NCBI GenBank assembly: GCA_938015435.1 | Contig: CALLPN010000016.1 | Span: forward strand, 186,001-250,000 | Reading direction: 5' to 3' | DNA from: an uncultured Saprospiraceae bacterium | Lineage (GTDB): Bacteria; Bacteroidota; Bacteroidia; Chitinophagales; Saprospiraceae | Length of the DNA: 64,000 nucleotides | Part shown: positions 27,659 through 36,792 of the stretch, in pieces | Position numbering within the stretch: position 1 is the first letter of the stretch | Layout of the letters: each line of letters starts with the position of its first letter | Translations under genes and position numbers: made by a program | The notes under the pieces: generated by a model | Told to the model about the DNA's origin: nothing | Databases searched by the model: none | Seen by the model: the letters and a program-made list of their open reading frames with translations, nothing else

Positions 27659-28267
27659 ATGATTAGAAAGTATCAAATAGGAAATGCTGAATCAAGTGAA
27701 ATTCATATCTCAAATAACAAATGTCCACAATTACAAGCAGAGATTATTTACGACAGAGGAAATTGGATTATTCACAATTTAGTCGAGCGTAATCCAATAT
27801 ATATTAATGGCAATGAAGTTAAAGAGCCTACTATACTTGACAAGTATGACAGATTGAATATTTACGATGAAACAATTTATTGGAGTAATCATTATTACGA
27901 AGGAGATAAACAAGAACTTAATTTAACTGACCTACGATCAATGAATGGCCGTGTAAGTAGATCCAATTTTAGAGCTTTAAGCCTATTATCTATCGGTCTA
28001 TGGATTGCAATATTCTTTATTCCAGGGCTTTTATTAGCCATCTGGCAATATATAGCAGATAGCCCTGTCCACGATTTAAAATATGAATCCGTTAGAGTCA
28101 TTTTGGATATTGCGTCTAGCGTTCAGACATTCTTAAGTTTTTTATTAATGATCACTATAATCCTTTTAGCTACTAAACGAATACGCGATTCAGGAAAGCC
28201 AATTTGGATGATATTTATTCCTATATACAACTTAAAACTTCTATACTTTGATGAATCGAAAAGGTGA
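27659..28267 (+). CDS. FHA-like domain fused to a DUF805 membrane domain
   Basis: A 202-residue protein. Residues about 5-80 resemble a forkhead-associated phosphothreonine-binding domain: ISNNKCPQLQAEIIYDRG, then WIIHNLVERNPIYINGNEV, then DRLNIYDETIYW. Residues about 95-195 match DUF805, with RVSRSNFRALSL, two or more membrane helices and the hallmark ATKRIRDSGKPIWMIFI. The FHA part lacks a strong GRxxxxD signature (it reads IGNAESSEIHI), so phosphopeptide binding is uncertain. No kinase is nearby. Signalling or membrane recruitment is inference. It stands alone upstream of the bactofilin gene, divergent from priA. Confidence 0.7.
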   Translation: MIRKYQIGNAESSEIHISNNKCPQLQAEIIYDRGNWIIHNLVERNPIYINGNEVKEPTILDKYDRLNIYDETIYWSNHYYEGDKQELNLTDLRSMNGRVSRSNFRALSLLSIGLWIAIFFIPGLLLAIWQYIADSPVHDLKYESVRVILDIASSVQTFLSFLLMITIILLATKRIRDSGKPIWMIFIPIYNLKLLYFDESKR

Positions 28268-28533
28268 AGATGATGATAGAAGATGAACCTAATACAACAA
28301 TCAAATACACATAATTAAAACTCATATACATATCTTACTGATAATATAATCCTTTTAGACTTAGAGCCAATTGACATGCTCGATATTGTTATTTTTTCAT
28401 GCTATATCTATATATTGGGCAAGCAAACTAATGTAGAGTATCACCAACTCTATTGTCCTACCCAATGAGATATCTTTAGCATCAAAGGCACCCAAATGCT
28501 TTTGTAGATTATTTTAAAAAAAGAACCGAAGAG

Positions 28534-28956
28534 ATGTTTAAAAACAAAAAGGAAGAAAACAAAAGAAACGATGCGGTATCAGCATCATCAGGATCTAATA
28601 ATAGTGTAGTAACAGGCACTAAACTGGAAGGGACTATCAATGCCAATAGTGATATCAGGATAGATGGCGAATTGAAAGGCAAGTTATTTTGCAAGGGTCG
28701 AGTAATTATAGGCCCTACAGGTATGGTTGATGGTGAAGTAGATTGCCAAAATGCTATTATCGAAGGTAAATTTACTGGTAATTTAAAAGTAGCAGAATTA
28801 TTAAATATCAAAGAAACCGCTTCAATCAGTGGAGATATCAAAACTGACAAAATCAACATCCAAGCTGGGGCTGCATTCAATGGTAACTGCAGTATGGGAG
28901 GACAAAGCATAAAGACATCTAAGAAAGATAATGATGTTCTTGCGTTTAGCAGCTAA
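28534..28956 (+). CDS. Bactofilin
   Basis: A 140-residue polymer-forming cytoskeletal protein with the DUF583 right-handed beta-helix. Typical phrases are TKLEGTINANSDIRIDGELKGK and GRVIIGPTGMVDGEVD, with regular six-residue turns up to about residue 125 and short disordered ends. Bactofilins form membrane-associated filaments involved in shape or polarity. In Bacteroidota this gene commonly precedes atpZ, as here (19 nt gap), although the F-ATPase genes are not next. Confidence 0.93.
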   Translation: MFKNKKEENKRNDAVSASSGSNNSVVTGTKLEGTINANSDIRIDGELKGKLFCKGRVIIGPTGMVDGEVDCQNAIIEGKFTGNLKVAELLNIKETASISGDIKTDKINIQAGAAFNGNCSMGGQSIKTSKKDNDVLAFSS

Positions 28957-28975
28957 TCAGTATTAGAACTCAACC

Positions 28976-29206
28976 ATGGATACTAATCCTAAACCTAAGA
29001 AGAAACCATCTTCGAGTAATAAATACATGAAGTTTTCAGGTATCGCTTTTCAATTAGCATTTTTGCTCTTTTTTGCAATATGGGCCGGTGGAAAAGTAGA
29101 TGCTCTGATGAAAAACGATCCGGCATATATGACTGCTCTATTCGTTGTATTGGCTTTTGCTGGCTTTATGTATAATCTCTTTAGAGATCTCGAAAAACTT
29201 AAATAA
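28976..29206 (+). CDS. AtpZ/AtpI-family protein
   Basis: A 76-residue protein with two membrane helices (IAFQLAFLLFFAIWAGGKVD and YMTALFVVLAFAGFMYNLF) and the signature G-K-x-D between them. AtpZ/AtpI proteins assist F-type ATP synthase c-ring assembly or Mg2+/Ca2+ handling. Its stop overlaps the next start (TAATG at 29204-29208). The family normally leads the atpB-atpE-atpF operon, which is missing from this position. Confidence 0.88.
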   Translation: MDTNPKPKKKPSSSNKYMKFSGIAFQLAFLLFFAIWAGGKVDALMKNDPAYMTALFVVLAFAGFMYNLFRDLEKLK

Positions 29207-29604
29207 TGAATAAGCTCACTTCCAAACGTTTCTACCAAGGACTAGTGATTACTCTGATTGCCTCAGCATTGACCGCAGGATATGCTGGTGAATTATTGGA
29301 CGTATCAGAGCACAATCTATTGATGTATTTATCGATAGGTTTTTTTACCGCTCTTGCTATTGGCGTATTTCATTTATCAGAGCGAGCAGCTAGAATGAAC
29401 AGTCGCAACTTCTTTATGCAGATTGTAATGATTAATACCATGGCTAAGATGTTTGGATCTGTAGCTCTTGTCATTGGCTACTTTTATATCACCAAGCCGA
29501 ACACTACCAAATTCATAGTACCCTTTCTAATCGTTTATTTGTTCTACACGATATTCGACGCTTATTTCATGATGAAGCAGTCAAGAAATATTTCTTCTAA
29601 GTAA
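29206..29604 (+). CDS. DUF6168-like membrane protein
   Basis: A 132-residue protein with four predicted membrane helices. Size, topology and place immediately after atpZ fit DUF6168, found between atpZ and atpB in many Bacteroidota; individual motifs are weak, so the family call relies partly on context. Function unknown, presumably linked to ATP synthase assembly. It begins inside the atpZ stop codon, indicating translational coupling. The transcript then meets convergent purN rather than atpB. Confidence 0.65.
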   Translation: MNKLTSKRFYQGLVITLIASALTAGYAGELLDVSEHNLLMYLSIGFFTALAIGVFHLSERAARMNSRNFFMQIVMINTMAKMFGSVALVIGYFYITKPNTTKFIVPFLIVYLFYTIFDAYFMMKQSRNISSK

Positions 29605-29615
29605 TTTTATCTAAT

Positions 29616-30191
29616 TCATTTAGTCTGCGCCATTACCAGACCTTCTACTACTCTAGGATAGTATTCATGCTCCAACTTTAGCACTTTGGCTGCTATATCT
29701 TCCGCTGTATCATTTACTTCTATATCAGTACTGCCTTGAAAGATTATAGCACCTTCGTCATAATGTTCATTCACTAGATGGATCGTCATTCCAGAAGTCT
29801 TCTCTTTGTTCTCTTTTACAGCTCTATGTACATTCATCCCATACATACCTTTACCGCCATAAGCTGGTAACAATGCAGGATGGATATTTACTATTCGATT
29901 TGAATAGCTCGAAATTAAATTTGAAGGTACTAACCACAGAAAGCCAGCCAATACTACCCAATCGATTTCAATATTCTTTAATGTATTCAGGAATCTATCA
30001 GATTCATAGAAGTCTTGTCTTGTGATGACTTTAGTATCAATGCCAAATTTCATCGCCATGTCAAGTACTTTAGCACTCTTTCGGTTAGAGGCTATAAGTG
30101 CTACTTCTATCTGTTTGTTATCTTCTAAGTGCTCTACGATCTTGCGAGCATTGCTTCCAGTACCGGATGCAAATATGGCTATACGTTTCAT
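29616..30191 (-). CDS. purN: Phosphoribosylglycinamide formyltransferase PurN
   Basis: A 191-residue enzyme of purine synthesis that formylates GAR with 10-formyl-THF. The N-terminal IFASGTGSNARKI binds the phosphoribosyl group, and the catalytic Asn and His are in VNIHPALLPAYGG, with the Asp in EHYDEGAIIFQ. It is the last gene of the minus-strand row bamD-rpoZ-coaBC-DUF4835-purN, 14 nt after the DUF4835 gene. Confidence 0.96.
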   Translation of the reverse strand: MKRIAIFASGTGSNARKIVEHLEDNKQIEVALIASNRKSAKVLDMAMKFGIDTKVITRQDFYESDRFLNTLKNIEIDWVVLAGFLWLVPSNLISSYSNRIVNIHPALLPAYGGKGMYGMNVHRAVKENKEKTSGMTIHLVNEHYDEGAIIFQGSTDIEVNDTAEDIAAKVLKLEHEYYPRVVEGLVMAQTK

Positions 30192-30205
30192 TTCTGTGTT
30201 GGACC

Positions 30206-31114
30206 TTACTTGAGGATGTTATACCTATCCGCTTGTGTAGGATCGATCTTAAGCATAGTCGATCTGACTTTTGTTTTTTGACCTTTATCACCTACTTGGA
30301 ATATCTGTAATACTTCATCGCGCTTGGTATCAGCCATAAGTCTCATCACCATAGAATTATTATAATTACTATTGACCTCTCCGTAGACATTAACGGCAGC
30401 TAACAATATCGCCCTGCCCTTATCTGCATCTTCATACATCGTATCGAGGCCTTTAATATGGTAATCATAGAAAGATTGTCTGTATGGTCTCACCTTTGGA
30501 TTTAGCATATTTTCTACTAACCAATATCTATTTCGACGTACATTAGTCGATCCGGAATCCCAACCCGTACCATTAGTAAGTCCACTTGGAATTGCATTAA
30601 TAACATTCTGAGCACTTTTCCAGTATTCATCTCCACCCAAAGGCGAAAAACTATCATAATCCAATGCCAAAATAACATATGCATAGTATGTAAGCACAGA
30701 AGAAAGTTGATCTAAATAGACATTGTCACTTCTCTGAATAGGTTGATTGAGATCATAATTGAAGCTAACGCCCTTATCAATATAGTTGAGTACAGGAGTC
30801 ACATATACCGCTTGGAAAACAGGTCGCTCAGATTGAACTATGATATCAGCTATAAATGAATTACTACTTTTTTCTTCTACTATTGTAATTCTGACTGTAC
30901 CATTGATACGTTCTTCACTGGCTACTTCATCATCTGTCCATTTAGTATTATTAAATAGTTCAGCAACCGATTTTTCTAAGGTTTCGAATAGTTTAGCGTC
31001 AGCCGTAGGGTTTAAGGGTGCTGTTACCTTTACGTCTATATTTAATTCTTGAGCAATAGCTGTATTAACTATTGCAATAATCAATAATAGAATGGATGTC
31101 AGGTGCTTTCGCAT
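30206..31114 (-). CDS. DUF4835 exported protein
   Basis: A 302-residue protein with a signal peptide (cut after AIA) and the DUF4835 fold: LNIDVKVTAPLNPTADAKLFE, then NTKWTDDE, then QSERPVFQAVYVTPVLNY and LSSVLTYYAYVILALDYDSFSPLGG. Function is unknown. The family is confined mainly to Bacteroidota and is regularly found just after coaBC, as here. Confidence 0.9.
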   Translation of the reverse strand: MRKHLTSILLLIIAIVNTAIAQELNIDVKVTAPLNPTADAKLFETLEKSVAELFNNTKWTDDEVASEERINGTVRITIVEEKSSNSFIADIIVQSERPVFQAVYVTPVLNYIDKGVSFNYDLNQPIQRSDNVYLDQLSSVLTYYAYVILALDYDSFSPLGGDEYWKSAQNVINAIPSGLTNGTGWDSGSTNVRRNRYWLVENMLNPKVRPYRQSFYDYHIKGLDTMYEDADKGRAILLAAVNVYGEVNSNYNNSMVMRLMADTKRDEVLQIFQVGDKGQKTKVRSTMLKIDPTQADRYNILK

Positions 31115-31202
31115 ATATATCTTCTTTTTTATAAAACTCTAAATTAATGCTTGTTTCAAAGAACAATCTTCTTCTTAGTTAAGCTGTGTAGTACCTCTAT
31201 TA

Positions 31203-32402
31203 CTACAAAAAGCCAACCAACTCATCTATGATATCTACAGCTACTAGACGCTTAGATTTAAGCGAATATTGTATGGGTTCTGAGTTATGTTTAAGTATAG
31301 TCACTTTATTTGTATCCCCTTGGAAGCCTGCACCTTTATCTCGAAGTGAATTGAGGACAACCATATCGAAGTTTTTCTTAGTTAGTTTTCCTTTTGCATG
31401 CTTCATTTCATCATTGGTCTCCAATGCAAATCCAATATGGACTTGATTGTCAGATTTGCTCTTACCCAAAGTAGCTGCTATGTCCACAGTACGCTCTAGC
31501 TCAATAGCCATATCATCATCTTTCTTCTTGATTTTTTTGTTGGATACCGACGCTGGACGATAATCCGCCACTGCAGCAGAAAATATGCAAACATCCGAAT
31601 TATTATGATGTCTATTCATTGCTTCATACATTTCTTGCGCGGATCTGACATGCTCCGTAGTCACTCCGTAATGATGACTTCTCTGTGAAGTAGGGCCTAA
31701 TACGAGTATTACTTCAGCTCCTCGACTAGCGCATTCTTCTGCTATCGCTATACCCATTTTACCACTACTCCGGTTACTTATATACCTAACTGGGTCTAGA
31801 TCTTCTTGAGTAGGGCCAGCAGTGATAATTACCTTTCGACCAGCTAGATCATTTTTTTTTTCAAATAGACCTGAAAGAGAATCAACTATATCTTGCGGCT
31901 CAGCCATACGACCATCACCAACGAGACCGCTTGCTAATTCACCATGACCAACAGGAACAATATGGTTTCCATAAGATTGAAGTAATTCGATATTACGCTT
32001 AGTGGAACCATGTAGCCACATATCTAAATCCATAGCCGGAGCAATCCAAATAGGGCATTTTGCTGATAAGTAACAAGCTACTACCATATTATCCGCTAGA
32101 CCATTGGCCATCTTAGCTAATGTAGTCGCGGTACATGGAGCTACAAGCATAACATCTGCCCATAGACCTAACTCTACATGATTATTCCAACTTTCATTAC
32201 TCACAACCTCTGTATGCACATCATGCTTAGATAGAGTAGCCATAGTGAGTGCACTAATAAATTTTGTAGCAGATGGAGTCATGATTACTTTCACATCCGC
32301 TCCAGACTTTATCAAAAGCCTACACAAGATTGCAGATTTATATGCTGCTATACTTCCAGTGATCGCTAATAGTACTTTCTTGCCTTGTAGATCCTGTATC
32401 AT
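31203..32402 (-). CDS. coaBC: Phosphopantothenoylcysteine synthetase/decarboxylase CoaBC
   Basis: A 399-residue fused enzyme of coenzyme A synthesis. Residues 1 to about 180 are the FMN-dependent decarboxylase (AITGSIAAYKSAIL, APAMDLDMWLHGST). Residues about 185-399 are the CTP-dependent synthetase (GPTQEDLDPVRYISNRSSGKMG, FSAAVADYRPA). The frame reaches an ATG at 32459, but the ATG at 32402 (MIQDLQGKKVLL) fits the family N-terminus and the upstream 19 residues are not conserved-looking. It is 149 nt after rpoZ. Confidence 0.95.
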   Translation of the reverse strand: MIQDLQGKKVLLAITGSIAAYKSAILCRLLIKSGADVKVIMTPSATKFISALTMATLSKHDVHTEVVSNESWNNHVELGLWADVMLVAPCTATTLAKMANGLADNMVVACYLSAKCPIWIAPAMDLDMWLHGSTKRNIELLQSYGNHIVPVGHGELASGLVGDGRMAEPQDIVDSLSGLFEKKNDLAGRKVIITAGPTQEDLDPVRYISNRSSGKMGIAIAEECASRGAEVILVLGPTSQRSHHYGVTTEHVRSAQEMYEAMNRHHNNSDVCIFSAAVADYRPASVSNKKIKKKDDDMAIELERTVDIAATLGKSKSDNQVHIGFALETNDEMKHAKGKLTKKNFDMVVLNSLRDKGAGFQGDTNKVTILKHNSEPIQYSLKSKRLVAVDIIDELVGFL

Positions 32403-32551
32403 ATCAGTAGATTCATAAATGCAAAATCCCACCCTTATTGTAAAGAGCAGGATTAGCAATATTAATTATAATATAAATGTTGAACTTTATCATTCATTAC
32501 ACAAAGCTCTAGTAGTCTATTACTGAGCAAAGTAGATGATGATGAAATCAT

Positions 32552-32902
32552 TTATATAGTGTCTTCTTTTACTACTTCGGCATCTTTATATCTATATTCG
32601 ATTTTGCCATCTAAATACTCTTCTGTGGCAATCACTACCGGGTTAGGAAGCCTTTCGTAGAACTTAGAAATTTCAATTTGCTCTTTATTCTCGTGAATCT
32701 CCTCTATGGTATCAGAATGTACTGCAAACTCTTCAAGCTTACCATGTAACTCATCTTTTACGTCTAGAGCTATACGTCTAGCTCTTGCAGATATAATCTG
32801 AAGTGCTTCGTATATATTATCCGTTGAAGAAGCTAAGCCTTTTACGTCTCTAGCTCTAATGTTAGGGTTTAGTCCTTGTACTCTTGATTTGATATCACTC
32901 AT
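32552..32902 (-). CDS. rpoZ: RNA polymerase omega subunit, Bacteroidota type
   Basis: A 116-residue protein recognised as the Bacteroidota RpoZ by TDNIYEALQIISARARRIALDVKDEL, which matches the omega helix pair. It stabilises the beta' subunit of RNA polymerase. The start codon overlaps the bamD stop by 4 nt (ATGA), and the bamD-rpoZ-coaBC order is the usual one in the phylum. Confidence 0.9.
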   Translation of the reverse strand: MSDIKSRVQGLNPNIRARDVKGLASSTDNIYEALQIISARARRIALDVKDELHGKLEEFAVHSDTIEEIHENKEQIEISKFYERLPNPVVIATEEYLDGKIEYRYKDAEVVKEDTI

Positions 32903-33699
32903 ACTTTAAATTTTTGTAGCTGTTTATTGGTGTCTTCGAAGATCTTAGTCAGTTCTTCATCATATTGCGACTTCGCATACTTCTTTTTAAACTCTTTATA
33001 GAGCTTAGCAGTTTCATTAAAACGGTCTTCTTTTTTATCATAGATACTATTGTCGGCTTGAATGTAAGCTGACTTCACCATTAAGTAACGAACTTCTTGA
33101 GCATTTTCAGATCCTGGAAAATCCTTAAGCATGTTTCCAAAAGCTGCTAATGCCGACTCATAAAAGCCCGTAGTATAGTATAATTTAGATCCGTAATAAG
33201 CTTTGTCTTCTAGTTTTTCTCTCATTTCATCAATCAAATCATTGCATTGCTCCACTCTGTCACTTCTAGGAAAAGTATTGGTGAAATCTTGAAATGCTTC
33301 TATAGCCTTCAGAGTATATGTCTGGTCAAGCTTATAATTAGGTGAGAGCCTATAATTAGAGAAGGCAGCCATAAACCTGGCCTCCTCTTTTTTATCGCTA
33401 TTGTAGAATGTCGTAGAAAATTGATTGAAATAGTGTGCTGACAAGATGAACTGATCTACATTATAATGCGTATAAGCATACTTGTAATACAACTCCTCTG
33501 CTTGCTCTTTACCTCGGTATAATGGAAGTACTATCTCAAATAATGATTGAGCTCTATACCAGTCACCCTGATTGTAATAGTCTAATCCAGAATTGTATAT
33601 TAATTCAGGATCTTGGCTAGAACGAATCGTTTCATACTTAGACTTACATGAAGTCATAAGTATCACAGCAAAAACTAAAATGGTCAAAACTCTATTCAT
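32899..33699 (-). CDS. bamD: Outer membrane assembly lipoprotein BamD
   Basis: A 266-residue lipoprotein with lipobox LMTSC (Cys18) and five TPR-like repeats, beginning PELIYNSGLDYYNQGDWYRAQSLFE. It is part of the BAM complex that inserts beta-barrel proteins in the outer membrane. Length is normal. First gene of the bamD-rpoZ-coaBC row; a TAATTTTG element lies 55 nt upstream. Confidence 0.93.
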   Translation of the reverse strand: MNRVLTILVFAVILMTSCKSKYETIRSSQDPELIYNSGLDYYNQGDWYRAQSLFEIVLPLYRGKEQAEELYYKYAYTHYNVDQFILSAHYFNQFSTTFYNSDKKEEARFMAAFSNYRLSPNYKLDQTYTLKAIEAFQDFTNTFPRSDRVEQCNDLIDEMREKLEDKAYYGSKLYYTTGFYESALAAFGNMLKDFPGSENAQEVRYLMVKSAYIQADNSIYDKKEDRFNETAKLYKEFKKKYAKSQYDEELTKIFEDTNKQLQKFKV

Positions 33700-33753
33700 C
33701 TTCTTATATCTAGTTGATGGTCAATGGATTAGCCCAGATTCCAATCAAGCCTG

Positions 33754-33761
33754 CAAAATTA
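33754..33761 (-). promoter_or_regulatory. -7 promoter element of bamD
   Basis: Minus strand TAATTTTG followed by C, a full TAnnTTTG match, 55 nt before the bamD ATG. No TTG at the -33 distance. Confidence 0.5.
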
Positions 33762-33961
33762 CAATATTTTTGTGAATAATGGTTATGATAATTAACGAAT
33801 CTTATGATCTGTCAATCAATCACTTACCACTCTCGAATAAACGAAAAATTGATGTTCGATGTCTGTTAAGACAAGGTTAATAAACTGACTTCGATATACT
33901 CAACCAAACCAATAATCTAAAGCTAAGCTGCGTTACTATAACTAAGAAACTACCTAATCGC

Positions 33962-34324
33962 ATGAAAGAACTCTTAACTCTAAGTATTTGCTCGTTCATA
34001 TTATTCAGTTGCCAGCCTAAAGACTTACCTACAATTGCTGATATTCACAGTGATTTTGTAGAAGTGAAATTTTCGCATATGACCACTAAAGCTGAGATGA
34101 GAAAAATCAAAACAGAACTCAAAACTGTAAGTAATATAGATCTCATCTATAACCAGTCTCAGTTTCTCGAAGATGGTCGCTTGCAGATATTGAAGATCGG
34201 AGTAGTAATGCCTGATGGCACAAAAGGATCTACCAAAGCAGATCTGATTAAATTACAATTCAATTATTATGGCTTCCTCTATGATCCAAAGGGAACTGTT
34301 AGAGCGAGTATTGGTGCTATGTAG
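33962..34324 (+). CDS. Small lipoprotein, similar to BlaR1-associated C-terminal domains
   Basis: A 120-residue lipoprotein with lipobox LFSC (Cys17). The mature domain (TTKAEMRKIKTELKTV, then IDLIYNQSQFLEDGRLQILKIGVVMPDG) has the helix-strand pattern seen in the extracellular parts of some Bacteroidota M56/BlaR1-type proteins; this resemblance is from memory and is moderate. No partner gene is adjacent. Function unknown. Confidence 0.6.
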   Translation: MKELLTLSICSFILFSCQPKDLPTIADIHSDFVEVKFSHMTTKAEMRKIKTELKTVSNIDLIYNQSQFLEDGRLQILKIGVVMPDGTKGSTKADLIKLQFNYYGFLYDPKGTVRASIGAM

Positions 34325-34413
34325 AGATATTAATCTTGCATAAACAAAAGACTTGCGATGTATACTCTAGGCGATATCTAGTTGAGCGACCCAATAAGCG
34401 CATTCCTTTTTTC

Positions 34414-35067
34414 TTAAAAATTCATTTCTGGTACATCTCCATCGATTATCAATCTACCTTCAGTGGCTGCTTGTATCTCTTCCACGGATACTCCTGGAGC
34501 TCTTTCTAACAATAGAAATCCATTAGGTGTGATGTCTAACACCGCCATATTAGTTACGACTTTCTTGACACACTTCACTCCTGTCAGTGGTAAGGAGCAT
34601 TGACGTAATAACTTAGATTGTCCTTTACGATTGGTATGACTCATCGCTACAATAATGTTATCCGCAGATGCGACTAAATCCATAGCGCCACCCATTCCTT
34701 TGACCATCTTACCTGGAATCTTCCAGTTTGCGATATCTCCGCTATCAGAGACTTCCATAGCTCCGAGGACCGTCAGTTGAACATGCTGACCTCTGATCAT
34801 AGCAAAACTCATACTAGAATCAAATATACTTCCACCTTTCATCATGGTAACTGTCTGCTTACCAGCATTGATAAGATCTGCGTCTTCTTCTCCTTCAAAT
34901 GGAAATGGACCCATTCCAAGTAATCCGTTCTCTGATTGAAATTCTACATTAATTCCTTCTGGAATATAGTTAGCCACAAGCGTAGGAATACCAATACCTA
35001 GATTTACATACCATCCATTTTGAAGTTCTTGAGCGATACGTTGTGCAATTTGATTTCTATCTAACAT
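34414..35067 (-). CDS. scoB: 3-oxoacid CoA-transferase, subunit B
   Basis: A 217-residue beta subunit of succinyl-CoA:3-ketoacid CoA-transferase, which moves CoA between succinyl-CoA and acetoacetate or similar acids. The catalytic Glu is in SENGLLGMGP, and GMGGAMDLV and HTNRKGQSKLL are family signatures. It is preceded by the A subunit with a 94-nt gap, on the same strand. Confidence 0.95.
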   Translation of the reverse strand: MLDRNQIAQRIAQELQNGWYVNLGIGIPTLVANYIPEGINVEFQSENGLLGMGPFPFEGEEDADLINAGKQTVTMMKGGSIFDSSMSFAMIRGQHVQLTVLGAMEVSDSGDIANWKIPGKMVKGMGGAMDLVASADNIIVAMSHTNRKGQSKLLRQCSLPLTGVKCVKKVVTNMAVLDITPNGFLLLERAPGVSVEEIQAATEGRLIIDGDVPEMNF

Positions 35068-35161
35068 TCGAGTTTGCGATTTTGCGATAATGAGTTTGAG
35101 GGCAATATATATTGGCTTGCGCTCACTTAGAATTTAAAATTCTCCTTTTTGAAGTTTACCC

Positions 35162-35860
35162 TCATACCTTAGGCCTAGTGGTAAGTTGTTCAATACGTTT
35201 TTCATAGCCCTTACCTTGGAAAATACGTTGAACAAACACTCCTGGTATATGAATAAAATTAGGATCCAATTCTCCTGGCTCTACTAGTTCTTCTACTTCT
35301 ACAACTGTAATCTTACCAGCCATAGCCATGACAGGATTGAAATTACGCGCAGTACCTTTGAAAATGATATTACCGTACCGATCACCTTTCCATGCTTTGA
35401 CTAATGCATAATCTGCGTGCAACGCTGATTCTAAGATATGTGGCTTGCCATCGAAGTATCTTACTTCTTTGCCTATCGCCACTTCTGTACCATATCCAGC
35501 TGGTGTAAAAAATGCAGGAATACCAGCACCACCTGCTCTACATCTCTCTGCTAGTGATCCTTGAGGGATAAGATCTACTTCTAGTTCACCGGTAAGCATC
35601 TGACGTTCAAATTCGTCATTTTCGCCTACATAGCTAGAAATCATCTTCTTAACTTGTCTCTGCTGTAACATAAGGCCGATACCAAAATCATCCACACCTG
35701 CATTATTAGAAATACAAGTCAAGTCTTTTACTCCCGCATCTACGAGAGCTGATATACAGTTTTCAGGAATACCACAAAGGCCAAACCCTCCCAACATCAA
35801 TGTCATCCCGTCTTGGACTCCTGCAATGCCTTCTTTGGCGTCTTTTACTAGTTTATTCAT
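35162..35860 (-). CDS. scoA: 3-oxoacid CoA-transferase, subunit A
   Basis: A 232-residue alpha subunit, recognised by [14 protein letters not shown] near residue 20, [10 protein letters not shown] and [19 protein letters not shown]. It pairs with the B subunit downstream. Together they link ketone-body, branched-chain or aromatic catabolism to acetyl-CoA. Begins 31 nt after a small membrane protein gene. Confidence 0.95.
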   Translation of the reverse strand: MNKLVKDAKEGIAGVQDGMTLMLGGFGLCGIPENCISALVDAGVKDLTCISNNAGVDDFGIGLMLQQRQVKKMISSYVGENDEFERQMLTGELEVDLIPQGSLAERCRAGGAGIPAFFTPAGYGTEVAIGKEVRYFDGKPHILESALHADYALVKAWKGDRYGNIIFKGTARNFNPVMAMAGKITVVEVEELVEPGELDPNFIHIPGVFVQRIFQGKGYEKRIEQLTTRPKV

Positions 35861-35891
35861 AGGTAGTAATTATGACATTAAAGGTAATAAA

Positions 35892-36071
35892 TTAAGAAAG
35901 ATCAGCACCTTCACCTTCAGATCGATTATATCCAACTGCAATGAATCCTATTCCAAGGATAATTGGAAGTAATATCTCTAATAATTCCCCGCTCTTATAA
36001 ATCCAATATACACCACAAATTAACAATACAATACCCAACCCGATTGCATAAGGATTATTTGACTTCTTCAT
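35892..36071 (-). CDS. Small 59-residue membrane protein
   Basis: An ORF of 59 codons starting ATG at 36071: MKKSNNPYAIG, then a hydrophobic segment GLGIVLLICGVYWIY, a short polar loop KSGELLE, a second segment ILLPIILGIGFIAVGY, and a polar tail ending EGEGADLS. Two-helix hairpin topology and clean ends support a real gene. It lies between the sigma/membrane-protein pair (109 nt away) and scoA (31 nt away). Function unknown. Confidence 0.6.
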   Translation of the reverse strand: MKKSNNPYAIGLGIVLLICGVYWIYKSGELLEILLPIILGIGFIAVGYNRSEGEGADLS

Positions 36072-36180
36072 ACCTTTTAAATGTTTTTAGTTATGATCAC
36101 AACTCTATCCATTAAAGTTAAAATGGAATTCTGTTACAACTTAAACTTAGTCGAAAATTCATGCTTTCTTAAAATCAAGT

Positions 36181-36792
36181 TCAGCTAATTCTCTCAAGTT
36201 CTCTGATCTGAGTCTCGAGTTTAGTTATATGTTCTCCGAAAGCCATCTTATTCATTTTCTCAGCCGCAAAGCCTAGGAATAAGACGAGAGCCACAAAGAA
36301 GATTATAGTAGTCAGGTTATATTGACTTTCAAGTACATCCGAAATCGTGCTCCCTTTGAGAAAAGAGTTGAATGAAAATCCAACAATCATCATGACAGGA
36401 AATCCAAGTAAACCGAAAATTCGCTCTTTAGCTAATGCCGATTTGATAGCTTTCAAATTGGATTTCAAACCATCCAATACTGTTCCATCGATTAGCTCAG
36501 TCGATACGAGTTTACGGTGCTCTTGCTTAAGCATTATGTATCCAACAAGGTAAGTCAAAGTAGATACTCCCATAAGGGCGATGATTAAAGTATTCGTATA
36601 ATTAAACGCCGCAACTCCTATGAATAAGAGGATAAAAAATATTACCCAATTAATTTTCTGTCCTAACCTTTTCTTTAACTCTGCAATAGTCGATGTTGAT
36701 TCCAGCTGTATGGCTTTCATAATTTCTTCTTTTTTAATAGTTTGATTGAAATTGGCTTGCTCGAGCTTTTGCCATTGTTTATTGATATCCAT
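36181..36792 (-). CDS. Membrane protein paired with ECF sigma factor (putative anti-sigma)
   Basis: A 203-residue protein from the ATG at 36792; an ATG 7 codons earlier (36813) is also possible. A cytoplasmic helical part of about 50 residues (MDINKQWQKLEQANF, TIAELKKRLGQKI) is followed by four membrane segments and a C-terminal coiled stretch. Its start overlaps the end of the sigma gene, indicating coupled translation, the usual arrangement for sigma and anti-sigma pairs. It has no zinc-binding anti-sigma motif (H-x3-C-x2-C) and the anti-sigma role is inference. Confidence 0.65.
   Translation of the reverse strand: MDINKQWQKLEQANFNQTIKKEEIMKAIQLESTSTIAELKKRLGQKINWVIFFILLFIGVAAFNYTNTLIIALMGVSTLTYLVGYIMLKQEHRKLVSTELIDGTVLDGLKSNLKAIKSALAKERIFGLLGFPVMMIVGFSFNSFLKGSTISDVLESQYNLTTIIFFVALVLFLGFAAEKMNKMAFGEHITKLETQIRELERIS

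Noticed and set aside
28509-28910. 133-codon minus-strand ORF opposite bactofilin
   Set aside because: Antisense shadow of the repetitive bactofilin sequence.
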